The translations under genes and the position numbers were made by a program. Positions 22,986-36,769 of a stretch of 43,684 nucleotides of DNA are shown here, in pieces. The DNA lies in NCBI GenBank assembly GCA_964058805.1, contig CAXKVV010001109.1, positions 1 to 43,684 on the forward strand. Direction: 5' to 3'. This stretch comes from Schoenoplectus triqueter (Eukaryota; Streptophyta; Magnoliopsida; Poales; Cyperaceae). How positions within the stretch are numbered: position 1 is the first letter of the stretch; each line of letters opens with the position of its first letter. The notes under the pieces were generated by a model. That model was not told the DNA's origin. It did no database searches and saw only the letters and a program-made list of their open reading frames with translations.

Positions 22986-25284
22986 CCTCAAATGATACAA
23001 AACTCGAATAAACTGAATATCTTTTAAATGCATTTGTGTCAATATTTCCACTGTATTTTAGTCTTAAAGGTTAGAGAATACCAAGATTATAAAGAAATAA
23101 ATAGGGGATATCATTCAAAATAATCTCGTTTATTTTGGTTATTTTATAAGTTAAAACAAGGCTTCAAATGATACAAAACTCGAATAAACTGAATACTATT
23201 TTAATACATTTGTGTTAATCTTTTAACGTTATTCATCTCATAAGGGTGCAAAAACACCACAATTATGATCTAAATGAATAGAGGACGTCATTTAAAACAA
23301 ATTTGTGTATTTTGGTTATTTTTCGAGTTGAAATGATGCTTCAAGGGATAGAAAACTCGAATAAATTGAATATTGTTTAAATGCGTTTGTGTCATTCGAC
23401 GGAATTATTAACATATATAAGTTCGAGAACAGCATGATTATAATATAAATGAATAGGGTACATCATTTAAAATAATTTGGTGTATTTTGGTTATTTTATG
23501 AGTTTAAATGAGACTTCAAATGAAACAAAACTGAAATAAACGGAATACCGTTCTAATGCATTTGTGCCAATCATTTTATGCTATTTGTCTCTTAAAGGTT
23601 CGGGAACAGCGTAATTATAATGTAAATGAATAGGGGACGCCGGTGAAAATAATATGGTACGTTTTGGTTTTTATATGAGTTGAAATGATGCTATAATTAA
23701 TACAAAAGTCGAAAAAACTGAATATCATTTTAATGCATGTGTGATAATCTTTCAATGCTATTTTTGTCCCCAAGGATCGGGACTACCAGAATTATAATGC
23801 AAACGAATAGGGCACTTCATTCAAAATAATTTTATATATTTTGGTTATTTTATGAGTTGAAATGAGGCTTGAAACACAATACAAAACTCGAAAATAATGA
23901 ATACCATTTTATAGCCTTTGTGTTAATCTTTCTACGTTATTCGTGTGCTAAGGGTTCGAGAACTACACAATTATAAGGTAATTGAATAGGGTACATCATT
24001 CAAAATAATTTTGTGTATGTTGGTTATTTTTTGAGTTGAAGTGAGGCTTCAAATGATAAAAAACTCAAATAAACTGAATACCGTTTTAATGCATTTGTGT
24101 TAATCTTTCAAAGTTATTCGTGTTATAAAGGTTCGAGAATAGATAGTTTATAATGTAAACGAATAGAGGACATCATTTAAAATAATTTTACGTATTATGG
24201 TTATTTTATGAGTTTCAATGAGGCTTCAAATTGTACAAAACTCGAATAAACTGGACACGGTATTAATGCATTTGTGTTAATATTTTAACACTTTTCTAGT
24301 CTTAAAGAGTCAGGAACAACACAATCATAATGTAAACGAATCAGGGTCATCATTCAAAATTATTTTGTGTATTTTGGTTATTTTATGGGTTGAAATGAGG
24401 CTTCAAATTGTACAAAACTCGAATAAATCGTATACCGTTTTAATGCATTTGTGTTAATTTTTCAATGTCATTCATATTATAAAGGTTTTAGAATAACTTG
24501 ATTATAATGTAAATGAATAGAGGAGATCATTTAGAATAGTGTTGTGTATTATGGTTATTTTCTGTGTTTTAATGAGGCTTCAAATTAGAAAAAACTCGAG
24601 TAAACTGAATACGGTTTTAAAGCATTTGTGTTTATATTTCAATGCTTTCGCGTCTTAAACGTTCAAGAACAACACAAATACAATGTAAACGAATCAGGGA
24701 CATCATTCAAAATAGTTTTGTGTATTTTGGTTATTTTATGAGTTGAAATGAGGCTTGAAAATAATATAAAACTCCGAACAACAAGAATATTAATTTTAAT
24801 CTATTTGTCTTAATCTTTCAAAGCAATTCATGTCTTAGCGGTTTAAGAACAAAATAATTATGCAGTAAACGAATAGGGGACAACGTTCAAAATATTTTGT
24901 GTATTTTGGTTATTTTAGGAGCTGAAATGAGACTTCGAATGATACAAAACTCGAATAGATAGAATACCTTTTTAATGCATTTGTGTTAATCTTTCAATGT
25001 TATTCATGTATTAATGGTTCGAGAACACCGCGATTCTAATCCAAACGATAGTGAAATCATTTAAAATAATATTATGTACTTCGATTATTTTATGAGTTGA
25101 AATGAGGCATCAAATTATAGAAAACTCAAATAAACTGAATATAATTTTAATACATTTGCATTAATATTTCAAAGCTACTCGTGTCTTAAAGGTTTAGGGA
25201 CACTATACTTACAATGTAAAATAATATGGTACAACATTCAAAATAATTATATGTATTTTGGTGATTTTATGAGTTGAAATGAGG
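22986..25284. repeat. HOR unit U11, 2,299 bp, haplotype A (late subtype)
   Basis: Last of five consecutive A units. No private variant seen. The haplotype changes abruptly in the next unit. Confidence 0.94.
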
Positions 25285-27581
25285 CCTCAAATGATACAAA
25301 ACTCGAATAAACTGAATATCTTTTAAATGCATTTGTGTCAATATTTCCACTGTATTTTAGTCTTAAAGGTTAGAGAATACCAAGATTATAAAGAAATAAA
25401 TAGGGGATATCATTCAAAATAATCTCGTTTATTTTGGTTATTTTATAAGTTAAAACAAGGCTTCAAATGATACAAAACTCGAATAAACTGAATACTATTT
25501 TAATACATTTGTGTTAATCTTTTAACGTTATTCATCTCATAAGGGTGCAAAAACACCACAATTATGATCTAAATGAATAGAGGACGTCATTTAAAACAAA
25601 TTTGTGTATTTTGGTTATTTTTCGAGTTGAAATGATGCTTCAAGGGATAGAAAACTCGAATAAATTGAATATTGTTTAAATGCGTTTGTGTCATTCGGCG
25701 GAATTATTAACATATATAAGTTCGAGAACAGCATGATTATAATATAAATGAATAGGGGACATCATTTAAAATAATTTGGTGTATTTTGGTTATTTTATGA
25801 GTTTAAATGAGACTTCAAATGAAACAAAACTGAAATAAACGGAATACCGTTCTAATGCATTTGTGCCAATCATTTTATGCTATTTGTCTCTTAAAGGTTC
25901 GGGAACAGCGTAATTATAATGTAAATGAATAGGGGACGCCGGTGAAAATAATATGGTACGTTTTGGTTTTTATATGAGTTGAAATGATGCTATAATTAAT
26001 ACAAAAGTCGAAAAAACTGAATATCATTTTAATGCATGTGTGATAATCTTTCAATGCTATTTTTGTCCCCAAGGATCGGGACTACCAGAATTATAATGCA
26101 AACGAATAGGACACTTCATTCAAAATAATTTTATATATTTTGGTTATTTTATGAGTTGAAATGAGGCTTGAAACAATACAAAACTCGAAAATAATGAATA
26201 CCATTTTATAGCCTTTGTGTTAATCTTTCTACGTTATTCGTGTGCTAAGGGTTCGAGAACTACACAATTATAAGGTAAATGAATAGGGTACATCATTCAA
26301 AATAATTTTGTGTATGTTGGTTATTTTTTGAGTTGAAGTGAGGCTTCAAATGATAAAAAACTCAAATAAACTGAATACCGTTTTAATGCATTTGTGTTAA
26401 TCTTTCAAAGTTATTCGTGTTATAAAGGTTCGAGAATAGATAGTTTATAATGTAAACGAATAGAGGACATCATTTAAAATAATTTTGCGTATTATGGTTA
26501 TTTTATGAGTTTCAATGAGGCTTCAAATTGTACAAAACTCGAATAAACTGGACACGGTATTAATGCATCTGTGTTAATATTTTAACACTTTTCTAGTCTT
26601 AAAGAGTCAGGAACAACACAATCATAATGTAAACGAATCAGGGTCATCATTCAAAATTATTTTGAGTATTTTGGTTATTTTATGGGTTGAAATGAGGTTT
26701 CAAATTGTACAAAACTCGAATAAATCGTATACCGTTTTAATGCATTTGTGTTAATTTTTCAATTTCATTCATATTATAAAGGTTTTAGAATAACTTGATT
26801 ATAATGTAAATGAATAGAGGAGATCATTTAGAATAGTGTTGTGTATTATGGTTATTTTCTGTGTTTTAATGAGGCTTCAAATTAGAAAAAACTCGAGTAC
26901 ACTGAATACGGTTTTTAAGCATTTGTGTTTATATTTCAATGCTTTCGCATCTTAAACGTTCAAGAACAACACAAATACAATGTAAACGAATCAGGGACAT
27001 CATTCAAAATAGTTTTGTGTATTTTGGTTATTTTATGAGTTGAAATGAGGCTTGAAAATAATATAAAACTCCGAACAACAAGAATATTAATTTTAATCTA
27101 TTTGTCTTAATCTTTCAAAGCAATTCATGTCTTAGCGGTTTAAGAACAACATAATTATGCAGTAAACGAATAGGGGACAACGTTCAAAATATTTTGTGTA
27201 TTTTGGTTATTTTAGGAGCTGAAATGAGACTTCGAATGATACAAAACTCGAATAGATAGAATACCTTTTTAATGCATTTGTGTTAATCTTTCAATGTTAT
27301 TCATGTATTAATGGTTCGAGAACACCGCGATTCTAATCCAAACGATAGTGAAATCATTTAAAATAATATTATGTATTTCGATTATTTTATGAGTTGAAAT
27401 GAGGCATCAAATTATAGAAAACTCAAATAAACTGAATATAATTTTAATACATTTGCATTAATATTTCAAAGCTACTCGTGTCTTAAAGGTTTAGGGACAC
27501 TATACTTACAATGTAAAATAATATGGTACAACATTCAAAATAATTATATGTATTTTGGTGATTTTATGAGTTGAAATGAGG
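25285..27581. repeat. HOR unit U12, 2,297 bp, mosaic haplotype with many private changes
   Basis: Diagnostic pattern ABBABBB. It shares C at 26569 and T at 26764 with U13 and U15. Private changes noted are 26111, 26698, 26900, 26916 and 26949. It also shares C at 27150 and T at 27376 with U19, about 16 kb away. It is more diverged than either neighbour and sits at the boundary between the homogeneous A run and the C-B blocks. Confidence 0.93.
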
Positions 27582-29878
27582 CCTCAAATGATACAAAACT
27601 CGAATAAACTGAATATCTTTTAAATGCATTTGTGTCAATATTTCCACTGTATTTTAGTCTTAAAGGTTAGAGAATACCAAGATTATAAAGAAATAAATAG
27701 GGGATATCATTCAAAATAATCTCGTTTATTTTGGTTATTTTATAAGTTAAAACAAGGCTTCAAATGATACAAAACTCGAATAAACTGAATACTATTTTAA
27801 TACATTTGTGTTAATCTTTTAACGTTATTCATCTCATAAGGGTGCAAAAACACCACAATTATGATCTAAATGAATAGAGGACGTCATTTAAAACAAATTT
27901 GTGTATTTTGGTTATTTTTCGAGTTGAAATGATGCTTCAAGGGATAGAAAACTCGAATAAATTGAATATTGTTTAAATGCGTTTGTGTCATTCGGCGGAA
28001 TTATTAACATATATAAGTTCGAGAACAGCATGATTATAATATAAATGAATAGGGGACATCATTTAAAATAATTTGGTGTATTTTGGTTATTTTATGAGTT
28101 TAAATGAGACTTCAAATGAAACAAAACTGAAATAAACGGAATACCGTTCTAATGCATTTGTGCCAATCATTTTATGCTATTTGTCTCTTAAAGGTTCGGG
28201 AACAGCGTAATTATAATGTAAATGAATAGGGGACGCCGGTGAAAATAATATGGTACGTTTTGGTTTTTATATGAGTTGAAATGATGCTATAATTAATACA
28301 AAAGTCGAAAAAACTGAATATCATTTTAATGCATGTGTGATAATCTTTCAATGCTATTTTTGTCCCCAAGGATCGGGACTACCAGAATTATAATGCAAAC
28401 GAATAGGGCACTTCATTCAAAATAATTTTATATATTTTGGTTATTTTATGAGTTGAAATGAGGCTTGAAACAATACAAAACTCGAAAATAATGAATACCA
28501 TTTTATAGCCTTTGTGTTAATCTTTCTACGTTATTCGTGTGCTAAGGGTTCGAGAACTACACAATTATAAGGTAAATGAATAGGGTACATCATTCAAAAT
28601 AATTTTGTGTATGTTGGTTATTTTTTGAGTTGAAGTGAGGCTTCAAATGATAAAAAACTCAAATAAACTGAATACCGTTTTAATGCATTTGTGTTAATCT
28701 TTCAAAGTTATTCGTGTTATAAAGGTTCGAGAATAGATAGTTTATAATGTAAACGAATAGAGGACATCATTTAAAATAATTTTGCGTATTATGGTTATTT
28801 TATGAGTTTCAATGAGGCTTCAAATTGTACAAAACTCGAATAAACTGGACACGGTATTAATGCATCTGTGTTAATATTTTAACACTTTTCTAGTCTTAAA
28901 GAGTCAGGAACAACACAATCATAATGTAAACGAATCAGGGTCATCATTCAAAATTATTTTGAGTATTTTGGTTATTTTATGGGTTGAAATGAGGCTTCAA
29001 ATTGTACAAAACTCGAATAAATCGTATACCGTTTTAATGCATTTGTGTTAATTTTTCAATTTCATTCATATTATAAAGGTTTTAGAATAACTTGATTATA
29101 ATGTAAATGAATAGAGGAGATCATTTAGAATAGTGTTGTGTATTATGGTTATTTTCTGTGTTTTAATGAGGCTTCAAATTAGAAAAAACTCGAGTAAACT
29201 GAATACGGTTTTAAAGCATTTGTGTTTATATTTCAATGCTTTCGCGTCTTAAACGTTCAAGAACAACACAAATACAATGTAAACGAATCAGGGACATCAT
29301 TCAAAATAGTTTTGTGTATTTTGATTATTTTATGAGTTGAAATGAGGCTTGAAAATAATATAAAACTCCGAACAACAAGAATATTAATTTTAATCTATTT
29401 GTCTTAATCTTTCAAAGCAATTCATGTCTTAGCGGTTTAAGAACAAAATAATTATGCAGTAAACGAATAGGGGACAACGTTCAAAATATTTTGTGTATTT
29501 TGGTTATTTTAGGAGCTGAAATGAGACTTCGAATGATACAAAACTCGAATAGATAGAATACCTTTTTAATGCATTTGTGTTAATCTTTCAATGTTATTCA
29601 TGTATTAATGGTTCGAGAACACCGCGATTCTAATCCAAACGATAGTGAAATCATTTAAAATAATATTATGTACTTCGATTATTTTATGAGTTGAAATGAG
29701 GCATCAAATTATAGAAAACTCAAATAAACTGAATATAATTTTAATACATTTGCATTAATATTTCAAAGCTACTCGTGTCTTAAAGGTTTAGGGACACTAT
29801 ACTTACAATGTAAAATAATATGGTACAACATTCAAAATAATTATATGTATTTTGGTGATTTTATGAGTTGAAATGAGG
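27582..29878. repeat. HOR unit U13, 2,297 bp, mosaic haplotype (called C)
   Basis: Pattern ABBABBB, with the C at 28866 and T at 29061 shared with U12 and U15. It has A at 29324 (TTTTGATTATTTT in M10), shared with U15 and U17 only. No difference from U15 was seen by eye. Confidence 0.93.
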
Positions 29879-32175
29879 CCTCAAATGATACAAAACTCGA
29901 ATAAACTGAATATCTTTTAAATGCATTTGTGTCAATATTTCCACTGTATTTTAGTCTTAAAGGTTAGAGAATACCAAGATTATAAAGAAATAAATAGGGG
30001 ATATCATTCAAAATAATCTCGTTTATTTTGGTTATTTTATAAGTTAAAACAAGGCTTCAAATGATACAAAACTCGAATAAACTGAATACTATTTTAATAC
30101 ATTTGTGTTAATCTTTTAACGTTATTCATCTCATAAGGGTGCAAAAACACCACAATTATGATCTAAATGAATAGAGGACGTCATTTAAAACAAATTTGTG
30201 TATTTTGGTTATTTTTCGAGTTGAAATGATGCTTCAAGGGATAGAAAACTCGAATAAATTGAATATTGTTTTAATGCGTTTGTGTCATTCGGCGGAATTA
30301 TTAACATATATAAGTTCGAGAACAGCATGATTATAATATAAATGAATAGGGGACATCATTTAAAATAATTTGGTGTATTTTGGTTATTTTATGAGTTTAA
30401 ATGAGACTTCAAATGAAACAAAACTGAAATAAACGGAATACCGTTCTAATGCATTTGTGCCAATCATTTTATGCTATTTGTCTCTTAAAGGTTCGGGAAC
30501 AGCGTAATTATAATGTAAATGAATAGGGGACGCCGGTGAAAATAATATGGTACGTTTTGGATTTTATATGAGTTGAAATGATGCTATAATTAATACAAAA
30601 GTCGAAAAAACTGAATATCATTTTAATGCATGTGTGATAATCTTTCAATGCTATTTTTGTCCCCAAGGATCGGGACTACCAGAATTATAATGCAAACGAA
30701 TAGGGCACTTCATTCAAAATAATTTTATATATTTTGGTTATTTTATGAGTTGAAATGAGGCTTGAAACAATACAAAACTCGAAAATAATGAATACCATTT
30801 TATAGCCTTTGTGTTAATCTTTCTACGTTATTCGTGTGCTAAGGGTTCGAGAACTACACAATTATAAGGTAAATGAATAGGGTACATCATTCAAAATAAT
30901 TTTGTGTATGTTGGTTATTTTTTGAGTTGAAGTGAGGCTTCAAATGATAAAAAACTCAAATAAACTGAATACCGTTTTAATGCATTTGTGTTAATCTTTC
31001 AAAGTTATTCGTGTTATAAAGGTTCGAGAATAGATAGTTTATAATGTAAACGAATAGAGGACATCATTTAAAATAATTTTGCGTATTATGGTTATTTTAT
31101 GAGTTTCAATGAGGCTTCAAATTGTACAAAACTCGAATAAACTGGACACGGTATTAATGCATTTGTGTTAATATTTTAACACTTTTCTAGTCTTAAAGAG
31201 TCAGGAACAACACAATCATAATGTAAACGAATCAGGGTCATCATTCAAAATTATTTTGAGTATTTTGGTTATTTTATGGGTTGAAATGAGGCTTCAAATT
31301 GTACAAAACTCGAATAAATCGTATACCGTTTTAATGCATTTGTGTTAATTTTTCAATGTCATTCATATTATAAAGGTTTTAGAATAACTTGATTATAATG
31401 TAAATGAATAGAGGAGATCATTTAGAATAGTGTTGTGTATTATGGTTATTTTCTGTGTTTTAATGAGGCTTCAAATTAGAAAAAACTCGAGTAAACTGAA
31501 TACGGTTTTAAAGCATTTGTGTTTATATTTCAATGCTTTCGCGTCTTAAACGTTCAAGAACAACACAAATACAATGTAAACGAATCAGGGACATCATTCA
31601 AAATAGTTTTGTGTATTTTGGTTATTTTATGAGTTGAAATGAGGCTTGAAAATAATATAAAACTCCGAACAACAAGAATATTAATTTTAATCTATTTGTC
31701 TTAATCTTTCAAAGCAATTCATGTCTTAGCGGTTTAAGAACAAAATAATTATGCAGTAAACGAATAGGGGACAACGTTCAAAATATTTTGTGTATTTTGG
31801 TTATTTTAGGAGCTGAAATGAGACTTCGAATGATACAAAACTCGAATAGATAGAATACCTTTTTAATGCATTTGTGTTAATCTTTCAATGTTATTCATGT
31901 ATTAATGGTTCGAGAACACCGCGATTCTAATCCAAACGATAGTGAAATCATTTAAAATAATATTATGTACTTCGATTATTTTATGAGTTGAAATGAGGCA
32001 TCAAATTATAGAAAACTCAAATAAACTGAATATAATTTTAATACATTTGCATTAATATTTCAAAGCTACTCGTGTCTTAAAGGTTTAGGGACACTATACT
32101 TACAATGTAAAATAATATGGTACAACATTCAAAATAATTATATGTATTTTGGTGATTTTATGAGTTGAAATGAGG
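29879..32175. repeat. HOR unit U14, 2,297 bp, haplotype B
   Basis: All seven sites are B-type, like U2, U4 and U6, but without the U4/U6 M7 variant. No difference from U16 was seen. It is the second half of the first copy of the 4,594-bp duplication. Confidence 0.94.
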
Positions 32176-34472
32176 CCTCAAATGATACAAAACTCGAATA
32201 AACTGAATATCTTTTAAATGCATTTGTGTCAATATTTCCACTGTATTTTAGTCTTAAAGGTTAGAGAATACCAAGATTATAAAGAAATAAATAGGGGATA
32301 TCATTCAAAATAATCTCGTTTATTTTGGTTATTTTATAAGTTAAAACAAGGCTTCAAATGATACAAAACTCGAATAAACTGAATACTATTTTAATACATT
32401 TGTGTTAATCTTTTAACGTTATTCATCTCATAAGGGTGCAAAAACACCACAATTATGATCTAAATGAATAGAGGACGTCATTTAAAACAAATTTGTGTAT
32501 TTTGGTTATTTTTCGAGTTGAAATGATGCTTCAAGGGATAGAAAACTCGAATAAATTGAATATTGTTTAAATGCGTTTGTGTCATTCGGCGGAATTATTA
32601 ACATATATAAGTTCGAGAACAGCATGATTATAATATAAATGAATAGGGGACATCATTTAAAATAATTTGGTGTATTTTGGTTATTTTATGAGTTTAAATG
32701 AGACTTCAAATGAAACAAAACTGAAATAAACGGAATACCGTTCTAATGCATTTGTGCCAATCATTTTATGCTATTTGTCTCTTAAAGGTTCGGGAACAGC
32801 GTAATTATAATGTAAATGAATAGGGGACGCCGGTGAAAATAATATGGTACGTTTTGGTTTTTATATGAGTTGAAATGATGCTATAATTAATACAAAAGTC
32901 GAAAAAACTGAATATCATTTTAATGCATGTGTGATAATCTTTCAATGCTATTTTTGTCCCCAAGGATCGGGACTACCAGAATTATAATGCAAACGAATAG
33001 GGCACTTCATTCAAAATAATTTTATATATTTTGGTTATTTTATGAGTTGAAATGAGGCTTGAAACAATACAAAACTCGAAAATAATGAATACCATTTTAT
33101 AGCCTTTGTGTTAATCTTTCTACGTTATTCGTGTGCTAAGGGTTCGAGAACTACACAATTATAAGGTAAATGAATAGGGTACATCATTCAAAATAATTTT
33201 GTGTATGTTGGTTATTTTTTGAGTTGAAGTGAGGCTTCAAATGATAAAAAACTCAAATAAACTGAATACCGTTTTAATGCATTTGTGTTAATCTTTCAAA
33301 GTTATTCGTGTTATAAAGGTTCGAGAATAGATAGTTTATAATGTAAACGAATAGAGGACATCATTTAAAATAATTTTGCGTATTATGGTTATTTTATGAG
33401 TTTCAATGAGGCTTCAAATTGTACAAAACTCGAATAAACTGGACACGGTATTAATGCATCTGTGTTAATATTTTAACACTTTTCTAGTCTTAAAGAGTCA
33501 GGAACAACACAATCATAATGTAAACGAATCAGGGTCATCATTCAAAATTATTTTGAGTATTTTGGTTATTTTATGGGTTGAAATGAGGCTTCAAATTGTA
33601 CAAAACTCGAATAAATCGTATACCGTTTTAATGCATTTGTGTTAATTTTTCAATTTCATTCATATTATAAAGGTTTTAGAATAACTTGATTATAATGTAA
33701 ATGAATAGAGGAGATCATTTAGAATAGTGTTGTGTATTATGGTTATTTTCTGTGTTTTAATGAGGCTTCAAATTAGAAAAAACTCGAGTAAACTGAATAC
33801 GGTTTTAAAGCATTTGTGTTTATATTTCAATGCTTTCGCGTCTTAAACGTTCAAGAACAACACAAATACAATGTAAACGAATCAGGGACATCATTCAAAA
33901 TAGTTTTGTGTATTTTGATTATTTTATGAGTTGAAATGAGGCTTGAAAATAATATAAAACTCCGAACAACAAGAATATTAATTTTAATCTATTTGTCTTA
34001 ATCTTTCAAAGCAATTCATGTCTTAGCGGTTTAAGAACAAAATAATTATGCAGTAAACGAATAGGGGACAACGTTCAAAATATTTTGTGTATTTTGGTTA
34101 TTTTAGGAGCTGAAATGAGACTTCGAATGATACAAAACTCGAATAGATAGAATACCTTTTTAATGCATTTGTGTTAATCTTTCAATGTTATTCATGTATT
34201 AATGGTTCGAGAACACCGCGATTCTAATCCAAACGATAGTGAAATCATTTAAAATAATATTATGTACTTCGATTATTTTATGAGTTGAAATGAGGCATCA
34301 AATTATAGAAAACTCAAATAAACTGAATATAATTTTAATACATTTGCATTAATATTTCAAAGCTACTCGTGTCTTAAAGGTTTAGGGACACTATACTTAC
34401 AATGTAAAATAATATGGTACAACATTCAAAATAATTATATGTATTTTGGTGATTTTATGAGTTGAAATGAGG
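32176..34472. repeat. HOR unit U15, 2,297 bp, mosaic haplotype (called C)
   Basis: Carries every C-specific variant of U13 at the same offsets: C at 33460, T at 33655, A at 33918 and pattern ABBABBB. It is the first half of the second copy of the duplication. Confidence 0.94.
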
Positions 34473-36769
34473 CCTCAAATGATACAAAACTCGAATAAAC
34501 TGAATATCTTTTAAATGCATTTGTGTCAATATTTCCACTGTATTTTAGTCTTAAAGGTTAGAGAATACCAAGATTATAAAGAAATAAATAGGGGATATCA
34601 TTCAAAATAATCTCGTTTATTTTGGTTATTTTATAAGTTAAAACAAGGCTTCAAATGATACAAAACTCGAATAAACTGAATACTATTTTAATACATTTGT
34701 GTTAATCTTTTAACGTTATTCATCTCATAAGGGTGCAAAAACACCACAATTATGATCTAAATGAATAGAGGACGTCATTTAAAACAAATTTGTGTATTTT
34801 GGTTATTTTTCGAGTTGAAATGATGCTTCAAGGGATAGAAAACTCGAATAAATTGAATATTGTTTTAATGCGTTTGTGTCATTCGGCGGAATTATTAACA
34901 TATATAAGTTCGAGAACAGCATGATTATAATATAAATGAATAGGGGACATCATTTAAAATAATTTGGTGTATTTTGGTTATTTTATGAGTTTAAATGAGA
35001 CTTCAAATGAAACAAAACTGAAATAAACGGAATACCGTTCTAATGCATTTGTGCCAATCATTTTATGCTATTTGTCTCTTAAAGGTTCGGGAACAGCGTA
35101 ATTATAATGTAAATGAATAGGGGACGCCGGTGAAAATAATATGGTACGTTTTGGATTTTATATGAGTTGAAATGATGCTATAATTAATACAAAAGTCGAA
35201 AAAACTGAATATCATTTTAATGCATGTGTGATAATCTTTCAATGCTATTTTTGTCCCCAAGGATCGGGACTACCAGAATTATAATGCAAACGAATAGGGC
35301 ACTTCATTCAAAATAATTTTATATATTTTGGTTATTTTATGAGTTGAAATGAGGCTTGAAACAATACAAAACTCGAAAATAATGAATACCATTTTATAGC
35401 CTTTGTGTTAATCTTTCTACGTTATTCGTGTGCTAAGGGTTCGAGAACTACACAATTATAAGGTAAATGAATAGGGTACATCATTCAAAATAATTTTGTG
35501 TATGTTGGTTATTTTTTGAGTTGAAGTGAGGCTTCAAATGATAAAAAACTCAAATAAACTGAATACCGTTTTAATGCATTTGTGTTAATCTTTCAAAGTT
35601 ATTCGTGTTATAAAGGTTCGAGAATAGATAGTTTATAATGTAAACGAATAGAGGACATCATTTAAAATAATTTTGCGTATTATGGTTATTTTATGAGTTT
35701 CAATGAGGCTTCAAATTGTACAAAACTCGAATAAACTGGACACGGTATTAATGCATTTGTGTTAATATTTTAACACTTTTCTAGTCTTAAAGAGTCAGGA
35801 ACAACACAATCATAATGTAAACGAATCAGGGTCATCATTCAAAATTATTTTGAGTATTTTGGTTATTTTATGGGTTGAAATGAGGCTTCAAATTGTACAA
35901 AACTCGAATAAATCGTATACCGTTTTAATGCATTTGTGTTAATTTTTCAATGTCATTCATATTATAAAGGTTTTAGAATAACTTGATTATAATGTAAATG
36001 AATAGAGGAGATCATTTAGAATAGTGTTGTGTATTATGGTTATTTTCTGTGTTTTAATGAGGCTTCAAATTAGAAAAAACTCGAGTAAACTGAATACGGT
36101 TTTAAAGCATTTGTGTTTATATTTCAATGCTTTCGCGTCTTAAACGTTCAAGAACAACACAAATACAATGTAAACGAATCAGGGACATCATTCAAAATAG
36201 TTTTGTGTATTTTGGTTATTTTATGAGTTGAAATGAGGCTTGAAAATAATATAAAACTCCGAACAACAAGAATATTAATTTTAATCTATTTGTCTTAATC
36301 TTTCAAAGCAATTCATGTCTTAGCGGTTTAAGAACAAAATAATTATGCAGTAAACGAATAGGGGACAACGTTCAAAATATTTTGTGTATTTTGGTTATTT
36401 TAGGAGCTGAAATGAGACTTCGAATGATACAAAACTCGAATAGATAGAATACCTTTTTAATGCATTTGTGTTAATCTTTCAATGTTATTCATGTATTAAT
36501 GGTTCGAGAACACCGCGATTCTAATCCAAACGATAGTGAAATCATTTAAAATAATATTATGTACTTCGATTATTTTATGAGTTGAAATGAGGCATCAAAT
36601 TATAGAAAACTCAAATAAACTGAATATAATTTTAATACATTTGCATTAATATTTCAAAGCTACTCGTGTCTTAAAGGTTTAGGGACACTATACTTACAAT
36701 GTAAAATAATATGGTACAACATTCAAAATAATTATATGTATTTTGGTGATTTTATGAGTTGAAATGAGG
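34473..36769. repeat. HOR unit U16, 2,297 bp, haplotype B
   Basis: All seven sites are B-type. It is indistinguishable by eye from U14 and is followed by an A unit, which ends the C-B-C-B series. Confidence 0.94.

Larger units (their letters stand above)
13790..25284. repeat. Homogeneous run of five late-A HOR units
   Basis: U7-U11 are each 2,299 bp. Only three differences were seen across about 11.5 kb: 14203, 15233 and 17700. U9, U10 and U11 appear identical. This is the signature of recent single-unit expansion, in contrast to the paired expansion on either side. Confidence 0.85.
27582..36769. repeat. Super-repeat: tandem duplication of a C-B pair (2 x 4,594 bp)
   Basis: U13-U14 (27582-32175) and U15-U16 (32176-36769) have equal length and share every variant I compared, including three C-specific ones in the odd units and the pure B set in the even ones. 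This is best explained by a single recent duplication of two HOR units, or by the same event drawn out by an assembly error. Confidence 0.85.
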
